From NCBI GenBank assembly GCA_964516135.1, contig CAZEWN010000001.1, forward strand, positions 124,001 through 188,000: a stretch of 64,000 bases of DNA, given 5' to 3'. Below the pieces are notes generated by a model. It searched no databases and had not been told where the DNA came from. It was given only the letters and a program-made list of their open reading frames with translations. This document shows, in pieces, positions 24,473 to 32,809 of this stretch. Every line of letters starts with the position of its first letter. Position 1 is the stretch's first letter. The stretch is from 34-65-8 sp964516135. Lineage in GTDB: Bacteria > Pseudomonadota > Alphaproteobacteria > Sphingomonadales > Sphingomonadaceae. Position numbers and translations under genes: made by a program.

Positions 24473-25460
24473 TCAACAGCCGTGCCGCGTGGACCGCGTG
24501 ATAAGTCAGGACGCCGCTGCATCCCGCCCGCTTGAAGGCAGTCAGTGTCTCGAGCACCAGCGCGTCGCGATTTCCGACGCCGGCTGCCACTGCGGCCTCG
24601 ATCATCGCGTATTCTCCACTGACCTGGTAGGCAAACACGGGGACCTCAAAACGCTCCTTCACCCGCTGCACCACATCGAGATAGGGCAGCCCCGGCTTGA
24701 CCATCACGCTGTCGGCCCCCTCGCCGAGATCAAGCGCAATCTCGCGCAGCGCCTCCTGGCCGTTGGCGGGATCCATCTGATAGCTCTTCTTGTCGCCTTT
24801 GAGCAGCGCACCCGAACCGACCGCATCGCGAAACGGGCCGTAGAAAGCGCTCGCATACTTGGCGGCGTAGCTCATGATCTGGACGTTGTGGTGCCCTGCT
24901 TCCTCCAACCCCGCACGAATCGCGCCGATACGGCCATCCATCATGTCCGAGGGCGCAATCACGTCCGCCCCAGCCGACGCCTGATTCAATGCCTGGCCGA
25001 CCAGCACCTCGACCGTCGCATCATTGGCGACATAGCCCACGTCGTCGAGCAGTCCGTCCTGGCCGTGGCTGGTGTAGGGGTCGAGCGCCACATCCGTCAG
25101 CACGCCGATGTCGCCGCCGCACGCCTGTTTGATTGCGCGGATCGCGCGGCACATCAGGTTGTCGGAATTGAGCGCCTCCTTGCCGTCATTCGAGCGGCGC
25201 TGCGGCTCGGTATTTGGAAACAGGGCCAGGCATGGAATCCCGAGCGCGACCGCTTCCTTCGCCCGCTCCACCGCCAGATCGACCGACCAGCGTGAAACGC
25301 CGGGTAGTGAGCCGATCGGTTCCTCCACCCCATCGCCCGCGGTCACGAACAGCGGCCAGATCAGATCGGTCGGGGTCAGCACCGTTTCGCGGTGCAGCGA
25401 GCGGCTCCAGGCGGCGGCGCGCGTGCGGCGCATGCGCAGGGCGGGATATCGAGCGGTCAT
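24465..25460 (-). CDS. hemB: Delta-aminolevulinic acid dehydratase (porphobilinogen synthase)
   Basis: Condenses two 5-aminolevulinates into porphobilinogen in heme/tetrapyrrole synthesis. 331 residues, normal length. The Schiff-base lysines lie in SYAAKYASAFYGPFRDA and VMVKPGLPYLD. The metal loop reads DVALDPYTSHGQDG without the cysteine cluster, which marks the magnesium-type rather than the zinc-type enzyme. In a group with an M23 peptidase upstream (43-base gap) and GNAT genes downstream. hemE and hemJ lie 22 kb away near the predicted origin. Confidence 0.97.
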   Translation of the reverse strand: MTARYPALRMRRTRAAAWSRSLHRETVLTPTDLIWPLFVTAGDGVEEPIGSLPGVSRWSVDLAVERAKEAVALGIPCLALFPNTEPQRRSNDGKEALNSDNLMCRAIRAIKQACGGDIGVLTDVALDPYTSHGQDGLLDDVGYVANDATVEVLVGQALNQASAGADVIAPSDMMDGRIGAIRAGLEEAGHHNVQIMSYAAKYASAFYGPFRDAVGSGALLKGDKKSYQMDPANGQEALREIALDLGEGADSVMVKPGLPYLDVVQRVKERFEVPVFAYQVSGEYAMIEAAVAAGVGNRDALVLETLTAFKRAGCSGVLTYHAVHAARLLNG

Positions 25461-25503
25461 GATGCACGCGTCTGCCGCAAAGCGGCGGCGCGTTCAATCA
25501 CGG

Positions 25504-27195
25504 TCAGCGCCGTTCGCGCGGCGTTTCCAGCTTGTCGATTTCGCGGAGCGGCGTTTCGGATGCCGTCTCGGAAGCTGTCGGCACCAGATCGCCCAGCGCG
25601 GCCCCTGGCGTAACGCCCTTGATCGCACCGAGCGCGGCGCGGAAACGGCGCAGTTCCTCCCCTGAAAGCTGCGCGCGGGTGACGAACTGAACGCTGGCCG
25701 GATCGACCGCCCGACCGTTGCGGTACATCTCGTAATGGAGGTGCGCCCCGGTCGAAAGGCCGGTGGAGCCGACATAGCCGATCACCTGGCCGCGCCGAAC
25801 GCTTTGCCCGGCGCGCACCGCCATCCGGCTCATGTGGCAATACCGCGTGGCAAGACCACCGCCATGCGACAGGCGCACCGCATTTCCGCAACCGCCCATG
25901 CGACCCGCGGCCTGGACTTGCCCATCTGTCACCGCGACAATCGGCGTGCCGTGCCCCGCGCGGAAATCTACCCCACTGTGCATCCGCCGATAACCAAGGA
26001 TAGGATGGCGGCGCATCCCGAAGCGCGACGACATCGGCCCCGGCACCGGCGCAATCAGGCCACTGCGCTGTTCGCCCACGCCCGAAGCCTCGAAGAAGCG
26101 GCCTTCGCTGCCCCAGCGCATCAGCTGGACCTGCGGTTTGTCGCCACGATCGACCCCGGCATAGACGAGCCGGCCCGCCTGGCGTTCGCCTGTTGCCGCG
26201 CGACGATACTGCACGATCAGGTCAAAGGTGTCGGTCGCGCGCACGGCGCGGTCCATGTCCACCTGTTCCGCCAGGGCGCCGAGATATTGCTGCACCGCAC
26301 TGGCCGGAGCCCCGGCCGCGCGCATCGAGCGGTACAGGCTCGAGCCTACGGTGCCGCGAATCCTGAGCGGCGTATCGTCGACCCGGATCGGGACGCGGGT
26401 GAGGGACAAGCCGCCGTCCGCCCGGTTCACCTCGAGCATGAGGTCGAAACGCGCGCGAAAAGAGAGTTCGTCCAGCGGGCGTGGGGCATCGGGCCGCGCG
26501 CGCCGACCAAGGGTGATGTCCACCTGCGTACCCGCCGGAATGGCGCTGAGTTCGATTGCATTGCCGACCAGAGCCATCACCCGCGACGCATCGCCTGGCC
26601 CGACCCCGGCCCGTTCGAGCATTCGCCCGAAGCTGTCTCCGCGTGAAAGGGTGGCGACGAGTTGCTGGGTCGGGCGTTCGGGCGCGGCGCGCAGCGGCGT
26701 CACATCCAGCGTCGCGCCCATGCGCCGCCCGCTGTCCGAGCCCAGCGCCATCGGCATGATCATCTGGCTGCGGAATTCATCGCGCGCATCAGAGGCGATC
26801 CGCATGGCCGGCGCGGCTTCGAGCGGGCCGAAGCTGGGCCAGAAACCGATCGCGAGCGCGGACAGCCCGATCAATGACCCAAGCCCGCGAAACCACTTGC
26901 GGCTGCCGATGTGGCAGGCCAAGTCGGGCGCCAGTTCGATCCGCTCCAGTTTCTCGGACATGGCGAGGCGCCATGCCTCGTACCGGTCGAACAGTGTATG
27001 CTTGCGTGACAGCCGTTGAGGATGTCCGCGCAGCTGGTCGTCCGGATGGATCTGTGAATGCGACAGGGCAGCGGCGCGCCAGCCGATTTCCTCGGCGGCG
27101 ACCGCTGCTTCGATCCCGTCCTGTCCGCGCTGCGTATACACGCGCACCCTCCAACCGGGGCCGGCTGGCTCTAGGCAGTACGACCCGACCCTCAC
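25504..27195 (-). CDS. M23 family metallopeptidase (long form)
   Basis: Membrane-anchored peptidoglycan peptidase. The longest reading starts at GTG 27195 and gives 563 residues; the true start is uncertain because the first 70 residues are not convincing, and an in-frame ATG at 26961 sits just after the DRYEAWRLA stretch, so the start may lie between. One membrane segment follows the GSRKWFRG motif. The middle resembles LysM/opacity-type and G5-like linker domains (GDSFGRMLERAG). The C-terminal M23 domain has HSGVDFRAG and HLHYEMYR. It is the first gene of the hemB group. Two different M23 enzymes lie in this window. Confidence 0.88.
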   Translation of the reverse strand: MRVGSYCLEPAGPGWRVRVYTQRGQDGIEAAVAAEEIGWRAAALSHSQIHPDDQLRGHPQRLSRKHTLFDRYEAWRLAMSEKLERIELAPDLACHIGSRKWFRGLGSLIGLSALAIGFWPSFGPLEAAPAMRIASDARDEFRSQMIMPMALGSDSGRRMGATLDVTPLRAAPERPTQQLVATLSRGDSFGRMLERAGVGPGDASRVMALVGNAIELSAIPAGTQVDITLGRRARPDAPRPLDELSFRARFDLMLEVNRADGGLSLTRVPIRVDDTPLRIRGTVGSSLYRSMRAAGAPASAVQQYLGALAEQVDMDRAVRATDTFDLIVQYRRAATGERQAGRLVYAGVDRGDKPQVQLMRWGSEGRFFEASGVGEQRSGLIAPVPGPMSSRFGMRRHPILGYRRMHSGVDFRAGHGTPIVAVTDGQVQAAGRMGGCGNAVRLSHGGGLATRYCHMSRMAVRAGQSVRRGQVIGYVGSTGLSTGAHLHYEMYRNGRAVDPASVQFVTRAQLSGEELRRFRAALGAIKGVTPGAALGDLVPTASETASETPLREIDKLETPRERR

Positions 27196-27310
27196 GGCCC
27201 CCTATGCCGACGTTCCCTGCGCCATTAAAGTTAAGAGCGGCCTAAAAGGCGACGAGGCGAGTCCGCCATTCGACGGGTCGAGCGCTTATCCCGCCTGGTC
27301 CTTGCCGCCG

Positions 27311-29833
27311 ATGGCGCCCGTCGCCACATTGGCGCACGTGAGCGACAGCATCATCAAGGCGGTTCTCGGACCCACCAACACCGGTAAGACCCATCTCGCG
27401 ATCGAGCGAATGTGCGGTCATTCGAGCGGGGCGATCGGATTCCCACTCCGCCTGCTCGCGCGCGAGGTCTACGACCGGGTGGTGGCGTTGAAGGGCGAAC
27501 GTCAGGTCGCGCTGATTACCGGTGAGGAGCGAATCGAGCCCGAAGGCGCCCGCTACTTCCTGTGCACTGCCGAGGCGATGCCGCGTCTTGGCGGCGGTCA
27601 CGCTTTCGTCGCGCTCGACGAGGCGCAACTCGCCGCCGATCCTGAACGTGGGCATATATTCACTGATCGGCTGCTCAATGCGCGCGGACGCGAGGAGACC
27701 ATGCTGCTGGGCGCGGGCACGCTCGAACCGTTGGTGCGCGCGCTGCTGCCGCGCGCCGAGGTGGTCACGCGCCCGCGCTTTTCCACGCTGAAGCACATCG
27801 GCCCCCGAAAACTCAGCCGGATGCCGCCGCGCAGCGCGATCGTCGCGTTCTCGGCCGAACAGGTCTATGCCGTGGCCGAGATGCTGCGCCGGTTCCGCGG
27901 CGGCGCCGCAGTGGTGATGGGAGCGCTCAGCCCCGAGACGCGCAACCGTCAGGTGGCCATGTTCCAGTCGGGCGAGGTCGACTATATCGTCGCCACCGAC
28001 GCGATCGGCATGGGGCTGAACCTTGACGTGACCCATGTCGCGTTTGCCGGACTCAGCAAGTTCGATGGACGGCGCCAGCGGCGACTGGTTCCGGCCGAGA
28101 TGGCGCAGATAGCCGGGCGTGCAGGGCGACACCAGAAGGATGGCACGTTCGGCACGCTCGCCGGTATGAGCGGCGAGGCGCCAGAGTTTGCCGAAGATGA
28201 AATTTATGCGATCGAGGAACACCGCTTCGCGCCGCTGACCAGGTTGTTCTGGCGCGAGGCGGAGCCACGTTTCGACACGCTCGCGACGCTGATCGGCGAT
28301 CTTGAGGCCCCGCCAACAGAACCTGGCCTCGCGCCGGCTCCCGAGGCGATCGACCTCGCCGTGCTGAAGCGCCTCGCCGCCGAACCGGTGGCGGACGGGA
28401 TCCGCACGCCGGGCCAGGTGCGGCGGTTTTGGGAAGCCTGCTCGCTGCCTGATTTCCGCCAGTCGGGTGCGGATACGCATGCGCGCTTCGTGGCGCGGTT
28501 ATGGCAGGATTTGCAGGGCGGCTATCTGGGCGCGGATTTCGTCGCCGCGCGGATCGCCGAACTCGACCGCGTACAGGGCGACATCGATACGCTGCAGGGC
28601 CGCATCGCCGCGATTCGCAGCTGGGCCTATGTCTGTCAGCGGCCTGATTGGGTGTTGGCCCGCGACGAGATGGCAGCGCGCGCACGCGCGGTGGAAGCGC
28701 GCCTGTCCGATGCGCTACACGCGCGTCTGACCGAACGATTCGTCAACCGGAGGACAGCAATCCTGATGAAGTCGCTGGGACAGGACGCGGGGCTGCTACC
28801 CGTTTCGATCACGGACGATGGCACCGTGATGGTGGAGGACGAGCCGATCGGGCGGATGCGGGGCTTCGGTTTTACCGTTGATCATCGTGCCAATCACGAA
28901 GACCGGCGCATGCTGCTCGCCGCGGGCGAGAAGGCGTTGCCGCGCCTCCTGACCGAACGCGCCGAGGCCCTCGTCGCCGCCGATTTCCAGGATGTGGCGA
29001 TTTCCCGTGGAACCATCGCGTGGCAGGGCCGTCCGATCGCACGGCTCGAGACGGGCGATGACGCGACACAGACGAGACTGGTGCCCGAGCGCGAGCTCGC
29101 GGCGCTGCCCGAACCGGCGCGGGCCGTGTTTCGTGCCGCGCTCGATCAGTGGCTCGCGAAGGAACTGCATCCACTCCAGCCCCTGGCGCGGTTGCGCGCG
29201 GCATCGCGCGATCCGGCGGTCGGCTCACAAGCGCGCGCGCTGTTGCTGACGCTGATCGCGGGCAAGGGCTACATCGCGCGCGAGGCGGCTGGGCTGGAAC
29301 ATCTGCCCAAGGACCTGCGCCCGTTGTTGCGACGGCTCGGCGTCACTTTCGGGGCGCTGGACATTTTCGTGCGCGACCTGCTGAAGCCGGGTCCACGCCA
29401 GCTTCTCCATGCGATCGGGGCCGATCGCCGCCCGCTCAGCGCGGCGATGGTTTCGGTACTGCCAGGCGATGGGCAGCTGCCGTCGGGATATCGGCCCGCA
29501 GGCAGACAGTTCGTGCGGATCGATGTCGCCGAGAAAATCCTGCGCGCCGCGCACGAAGCGCGGGCACAGTCGGGCGGCCAGCGGCGATTCCGCGTGGATC
29601 CGGCGCTGGCCATTTCGACCGGCCTTTCGGAAGAGGGTTTCCAGCGGTTGCTCGGGGCCGCCGGTTTCCGGCTGGTCCGCGCGCGCAAACTCGCGCCGGG
29701 TGCATTCGGTCCGCCCGCGCCCGATCATTGGGAATGGCATCGCGCCCGCGCGAAACCTGCACCTGCCGGCGTCAAGGCGCCAAGACCGCCCGCCGGGGGC
29801 GCGTTCGCCGCACTTGCCGATCTTGTGCGGTGA
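27311..29833 (+). CDS. SUV3-like superfamily II helicase
   Basis: DExH-type RNA/DNA helicase of the mitochondrial SUV3 family. The ATG at 27311 gives 840 residues; a TTG at 27302 would add three. Walker A reads GPTNTGKTH at the start, the Walker B motif reads DEAQ near residue 104, and motif VI reads QIAGRAGRH near residue 261. A long alphaproteobacterial C-terminal extension with Ala/Arg-rich stretches follows from residue 320. The stop overlaps the S4 gene start as TGATG. In sphingomonads this gene often precedes an S4 and ferredoxin gene, as seen here. Confidence 0.92.
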   Translation: MAPVATLAHVSDSIIKAVLGPTNTGKTHLAIERMCGHSSGAIGFPLRLLAREVYDRVVALKGERQVALITGEERIEPEGARYFLCTAEAMPRLGGGHAFVALDEAQLAADPERGHIFTDRLLNARGREETMLLGAGTLEPLVRALLPRAEVVTRPRFSTLKHIGPRKLSRMPPRSAIVAFSAEQVYAVAEMLRRFRGGAAVVMGALSPETRNRQVAMFQSGEVDYIVATDAIGMGLNLDVTHVAFAGLSKFDGRRQRRLVPAEMAQIAGRAGRHQKDGTFGTLAGMSGEAPEFAEDEIYAIEEHRFAPLTRLFWREAEPRFDTLATLIGDLEAPPTEPGLAPAPEAIDLAVLKRLAAEPVADGIRTPGQVRRFWEACSLPDFRQSGADTHARFVARLWQDLQGGYLGADFVAARIAELDRVQGDIDTLQGRIAAIRSWAYVCQRPDWVLARDEMAARARAVEARLSDALHARLTERFVNRRTAILMKSLGQDAGLLPVSITDDGTVMVEDEPIGRMRGFGFTVDHRANHEDRRMLLAAGEKALPRLLTERAEALVAADFQDVAISRGTIAWQGRPIARLETGDDATQTRLVPERELAALPEPARAVFRAALDQWLAKELHPLQPLARLRAASRDPAVGSQARALLLTLIAGKGYIAREAAGLEHLPKDLRPLLRRLGVTFGALDIFVRDLLKPGPRQLLHAIGADRRPLSAAMVSVLPGDGQLPSGYRPAGRQFVRIDVAEKILRAAHEARAQSGGQRRFRVDPALAISTGLSEEGFQRLLGAAGFRLVRARKLAPGAFGPPAPDHWEWHRARAKPAPAGVKAPRPPAGGAFAALADLVR

Positions 29834-30144
29834 TGCGGATCGACCGGCTGCTGGTCCGGCTGCGGTTCGTGAGGACGCGCAGCTTGGCACAGCGGTTGAT
29901 CGGGAGCGGTCATCTGCGTTGCAATGGCACGCGCGTGGTTCGCCCCAGCCATTCGGTCGCGCCCGGTGACGTGGTGACGCTTCCGCTGGGCGGCGCGGTG
30001 AAGCTGGTCGAGGTGGTCACCCTGCCCGCGCGGCGTGGGCCGGCGGCCGAGGCGCAAGCGTGCTATCGCATGCTTGACGGGCATGGGCAAAGCGCCATAG
30101 CAGCGGGCGAAGACAGCGCCACCAAGGGGAACAGTCCGCCATGA
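29833..30144 (+). CDS. S4-domain RNA-binding protein (Hsp15-like)
   Basis: 103-residue protein, almost entirely an S4 domain: MRIDRLLVRLRF, the RLIGSGHLRCNGTRV RNA-binding loop and PGDVVTLPL. Hsp15 relatives bind stalled 50S subunits. The start overlaps the helicase stop (TGATG) and its stop overlaps the fdxA start (ATGA), so the three genes are translated as a chain. Confidence 0.88.
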   Translation: MRIDRLLVRLRFVRTRSLAQRLIGSGHLRCNGTRVVRPSHSVAPGDVVTLPLGGAVKLVEVVTLPARRGPAAEAQACYRMLDGHGQSAIAAGEDSATKGNSPP

Positions 30145-30479
30145 CCTACGTCGTCACCGACGCCTGCATCAAGTGCAAGTACACCGATTGCGTCGAGGTC
30201 TGCCCGGTCGATTGCTTCTACGAAGGCGAGACCATGCTGGTGATCAATCCCAGCGAATGCATCGACTGCGGTGTGTGCGAACCCGAATGCCCGGCCGAGG
30301 CGATCCTGCCCGATACCGAGGACGGGCTGGAACAATGGCTCGAACTCAATACCAAGTATTCTGCCGAATGGCCCAACATCACCACGCAGAAGGAACCGCC
30401 CGCCGACGCCGACGAGCACAAGGGCGAAGAAGGCAAGTTCGAGAAATATTTCACGCCCGAGCCCGGTGACGGCGACTGA
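30141..30479 (+). CDS. fdxA: Seven-iron ferredoxin FdxA
   Basis: Small soluble electron carrier with a [3Fe-4S] and a [4Fe-4S] cluster. The 112-residue protein has the cysteine patterns CIKCKYTDCVEVCP (residues 9-22) and CIDCGVCEPECP (about residues 40-51). The C-terminal region with WPNITTQK is the alphaproteobacterial FdxA type. Its start overlaps the S4 stop. A 250-base gap follows before carD. Confidence 0.95.
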   Translation: MTYVVTDACIKCKYTDCVEVCPVDCFYEGETMLVINPSECIDCGVCEPECPAEAILPDTEDGLEQWLELNTKYSAEWPNITTQKEPPADADEHKGEEGKFEKYFTPEPGDGD

Positions 30480-30542
30480 TTCCCGCGCCCACCGTCAGCG
30501 ATCAGGATGGCAGCGCGACAGGCGCACGCGGGACTCGCAATT

Positions 30543-30572
30543 TTGTTGCGAAAGTGTTATCTATTGCAACAA
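30543..30572. promoter_or_regulatory. Inverted repeat TTGTTGC / GCAACAA upstream of carD
   Basis: TTGTTGC at 30543-30549 and GCAACAA at 30566-30572 form a perfect seven-base inverted repeat with 16 bases between, near the fdxA-carD boundary. It lies in the AT-richest part of the 250-base gap. A weak promoter can be proposed with a -10 TATCTA-like hexamer inside the spacer. Either a repressor site or a structured carD leader is possible; no known regulator matches by eye. Confidence 0.4.
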
Positions 30573-30729
30573 CAGCACCGGCAATGTCCCGGTGCCAGTC
30601 GCAAAGCCACGGAAAGGCGGGACCAATCGCGACACGACAACAGTTTGCGACCGGCGCCGACAGGCCCGGGCGACGGACCGTTCGACTGTCCGCGCGTGCG
30701 GTGCGCGCCTCTCGATGAAAGGAATATGC

Positions 30730-31263
30730 ATGGCAAGCAATGCCCCCGCCTTCGAGGTTGGTGACTACGTCGTCTATCCCAAGCACGGTGTCGGCCGTGT
30801 TATCGAGCTGCAAAGCGAGGAAATCGCTGGGATGCAGCTCGAGCTATATGTCCTGCGCTTCGAGAAGGAGCGCATGACGTTGCGCGTTCCGGTGAACAAG
30901 GTCGAAGCCATCGGCATGCGCAAGCTCTCGAGCGACAAGACGCTGAAGGAAGCGATGGAAACGCTCAAGGGCAAGCCGAAGGTCAAGCGCACGATGTGGA
31001 GCCGCAGGGCGCAGGAATACGAGGCGAAGATCAATTCGGGCGACCTGGTCTCTATCGCGGAGGTGACGCGCGACCTGTTCCGCCCCGAGGACCAGCCCGA
31101 ACAATCCTATTCTGAACGCCAGATCTTCGAAGCGGCATCGAGCCGTCTCGCGCGTGAGCTGGCCGCGATGGAGAAGACCGACGAGCCCGCCGCGCTGGAG
31201 AAAATTCTCGGCGTGCTGCGCGAATACGCACCGCAATATTACGAAAGTGCGGAAGACGCCTGA
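30730..31263 (+). CDS. carD: CarD family transcriptional regulator
   Basis: RNA polymerase-binding regulator that stabilises open promoter complexes, especially at ribosomal promoters. The ATG at 30730 is preceded by AAAGGAA at about six bases. The 177-residue protein has the N-terminal RNAP-interaction domain (FEVGDYVVYPKHGVGR, residues 9-24) and the C-terminal helical domain with KRTMWSRRAQEYEAKI. Ends before a strong terminator. The inverted repeat upstream may mark autoregulation. Confidence 0.95.
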   Translation: MASNAPAFEVGDYVVYPKHGVGRVIELQSEEIAGMQLELYVLRFEKERMTLRVPVNKVEAIGMRKLSSDKTLKEAMETLKGKPKVKRTMWSRRAQEYEAKINSGDLVSIAEVTRDLFRPEDQPEQSYSERQIFEAASSRLARELAAMEKTDEPAALEKILGVLREYAPQYYESAEDA

Positions 31264-31296
31264 TTTCCATCGGCAACATCTGAAAAATCCGGTCGA

Positions 31297-31323
31297 GGGC
31301 CGCCCAATGGGGCGGCCCTTGTT
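31297..31323 (+). terminator. Strong intrinsic terminator after carD
   Basis: Perfect nine-base stem GGGCCGCCC (31297-31305) with GGGCGGCCC (31310-31318), loop AATG, followed by TTGTT. It starts 34 bases after the carD stop. The 150 bases between it and the lipoprotein gene hold no other feature I can name. Confidence 0.85.
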
Positions 31324-31475
31324 CGTGACGGGTTCGTCGCGGGAAAACACCGACTATCGCCAGTTTGCCGGCTGGGTGTCGCCGGTTCGGCAGACTGACA
31401 GCGTGGTAAAAGCTCAAATCCGTTCATGACCGGGCAGCACGTGACCGGCTAATGCACATCCCCGGAGACTCCTCG

Positions 31476-31820
31476 ATGCGCGCCATGATCATCAGCTCGA
31501 TCGCAATATCCCTTTCCGTGCCCCTTGGGGGCTGCCTGGCGAAGACAGCGGTCGATGTCGTGACCCTGCCGGTTCGTGCAACAGGCAAGGCGATCGATCT
31601 TGCCACGACCAGCCAGTCGGAAGCCGACGAGAAGCGTGGGCGCGAATTGCGCAAGCGCGAGGAAGAACTGGGACGGCTCGAGCGGCGTTATGACGGTGAA
31701 CTGGCAGATTGCCGCGACGGCGATCGCCGCGCGTGCAGCAGGGCGCAGACCACCTATGCTGAACTGCAAGCCGTTGCGCGCACGCTTCCTCCGGCGCCTC
31801 CGCAATCCCCCGATCGCTAG
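31476..31820 (+). CDS. Small lipoprotein
   Basis: 114-residue product from the ATG at 31476, which has GGAGA at 31464-31468 upstream; starts at 31452 and 31485 are alternatives. A hydrophobic signal runs to a lipobox LGGC (cysteine about residue 20), indicating lipid anchoring. Beyond it comes a VTLPVRATGKAIDLAT stretch and a charged region with an EKRGRELRKREEELGRLERRY helix (described here in parts), typical of a small coiled-coil lipoprotein. The TAG stop overlaps the stop of the convergent tsaC-like gene in a shared CTAG. Function unknown. Confidence 0.8.
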   Translation: MRAMIISSIAISLSVPLGGCLAKTAVDVVTLPVRATGKAIDLATTSQSEADEKRGRELRKREEELGRLERRYDGELADCRDGDRRACSRAQTTYAELQAVARTLPPAPPQSPDR

Positions 31821-32761
31821 GCGGCGGAGCGGCGCAGTCGGTCGTTGATTGCAGCGCCCACCCCTTCATCCGGCACTGGCGCAACCGCGACCCGCGATTG
31901 CGGTGCGATCGCTGCCTGGTGCAGGCAATCATAAAGCCTGGCCGCCGCTTCGACGAGATCGCCGCTTCCCGAAAGGGTGCAATCCCCGTCGACCGAACCG
32001 AACCCGATCAAAAATTCGTCCTCCGCGCGGGCCGTTGCATCGAGCCGCACGCGCTTCCCAGGCGAATAGTGGCTGGCAAGCTGTCCCGGTGCCTCGATTG
32101 CGCTGCTGTGAATCGCTTCAGGCGGGCCAAGCAGCGCGGCAATCTGCGCTTCACCCACGGGTCCGGGGCGCAGCATTTGCCACCCGCCATCGCCGCGCAA
32201 GGCCACAATGGTCGATTCGAGACCTTCGGCGCAGATGCCGCCATCGATGACCGCGTCGATCCGCCCCTCGAGGCTGGCCAGCACGTGCGCGCATCGTGTC
32301 GGGCTGACCGCGCCACTCCGATTTGCCGACGGAGCGGCGAGCGGGACCTGCGCGCTGGCGAGTACCGCCCGCATGATCGGATGGGCCGGGTTGCGTAGCG
32401 CAACCGTTGGCAGGCCGGCAGTGACCGCGGGCGCCAGCGCGCCGCGATCCTGCTGTGGCAGCACAAGTGTGAGCGGCCCGGGCCAGAACCGTGCGGCCAG
32501 CCGCGCGGCCTGATCGTTCCAGCTAGCGAGGGTGCGCGCTTGCCCGGTGTCCGCGACATGCACGATCAGCGGATTGAAATCAGGCCGCCCCTTCGCGGCA
32601 TATATTTGGGCAACCGCAGCAGCATCGTCGGCACGCGCGGCGAGGCCATAGACCGTCTCGGTCGGTATCGAGACAATGCCCCCGGCAAGCAGGATTTGCA
32701 CCGCCGCTGCGATTCCTTTCGCATCGGCGGCCAGCACTTCCGTAGCGTTCTTGCCCGTCAT
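31817..32761 (-). CDS. tsaC: Threonylcarbamoyl-AMP synthase (Sua5/TsaC family)
   Basis: Makes threonylcarbamoyl-adenylate for the t6A37 modification of ANN-decoding tRNAs. At 314 residues it is the long Sua5 form: a YrdC domain (PTETVYGLAARA, AAKGRPDFNPLIVHV, LTLVLPQQ, PSANRSG near residue 150) followed by a C-terminal Sua5 domain (HYSPGKRVRL). Stands alone on the left strand, divergent from the acyl-CoA dehydrogenase. Confidence 0.94.
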   Translation of the reverse strand: MTGKNATEVLAADAKGIAAAVQILLAGGIVSIPTETVYGLAARADDAAAVAQIYAAKGRPDFNPLIVHVADTGQARTLASWNDQAARLAARFWPGPLTLVLPQQDRGALAPAVTAGLPTVALRNPAHPIMRAVLASAQVPLAAPSANRSGAVSPTRCAHVLASLEGRIDAVIDGGICAEGLESTIVALRGDGGWQMLRPGPVGEAQIAALLGPPEAIHSSAIEAPGQLASHYSPGKRVRLDATARAEDEFLIGFGSVDGDCTLSGSGDLVEAAARLYDCLHQAAIAPQSRVAVAPVPDEGVGAAINDRLRRSAA

Positions 32762-32809
32762 GCCCGCGCGCTATAGGTGAACGCGCGACAAGCCAAGAGG
32801 AAGTGCCCC

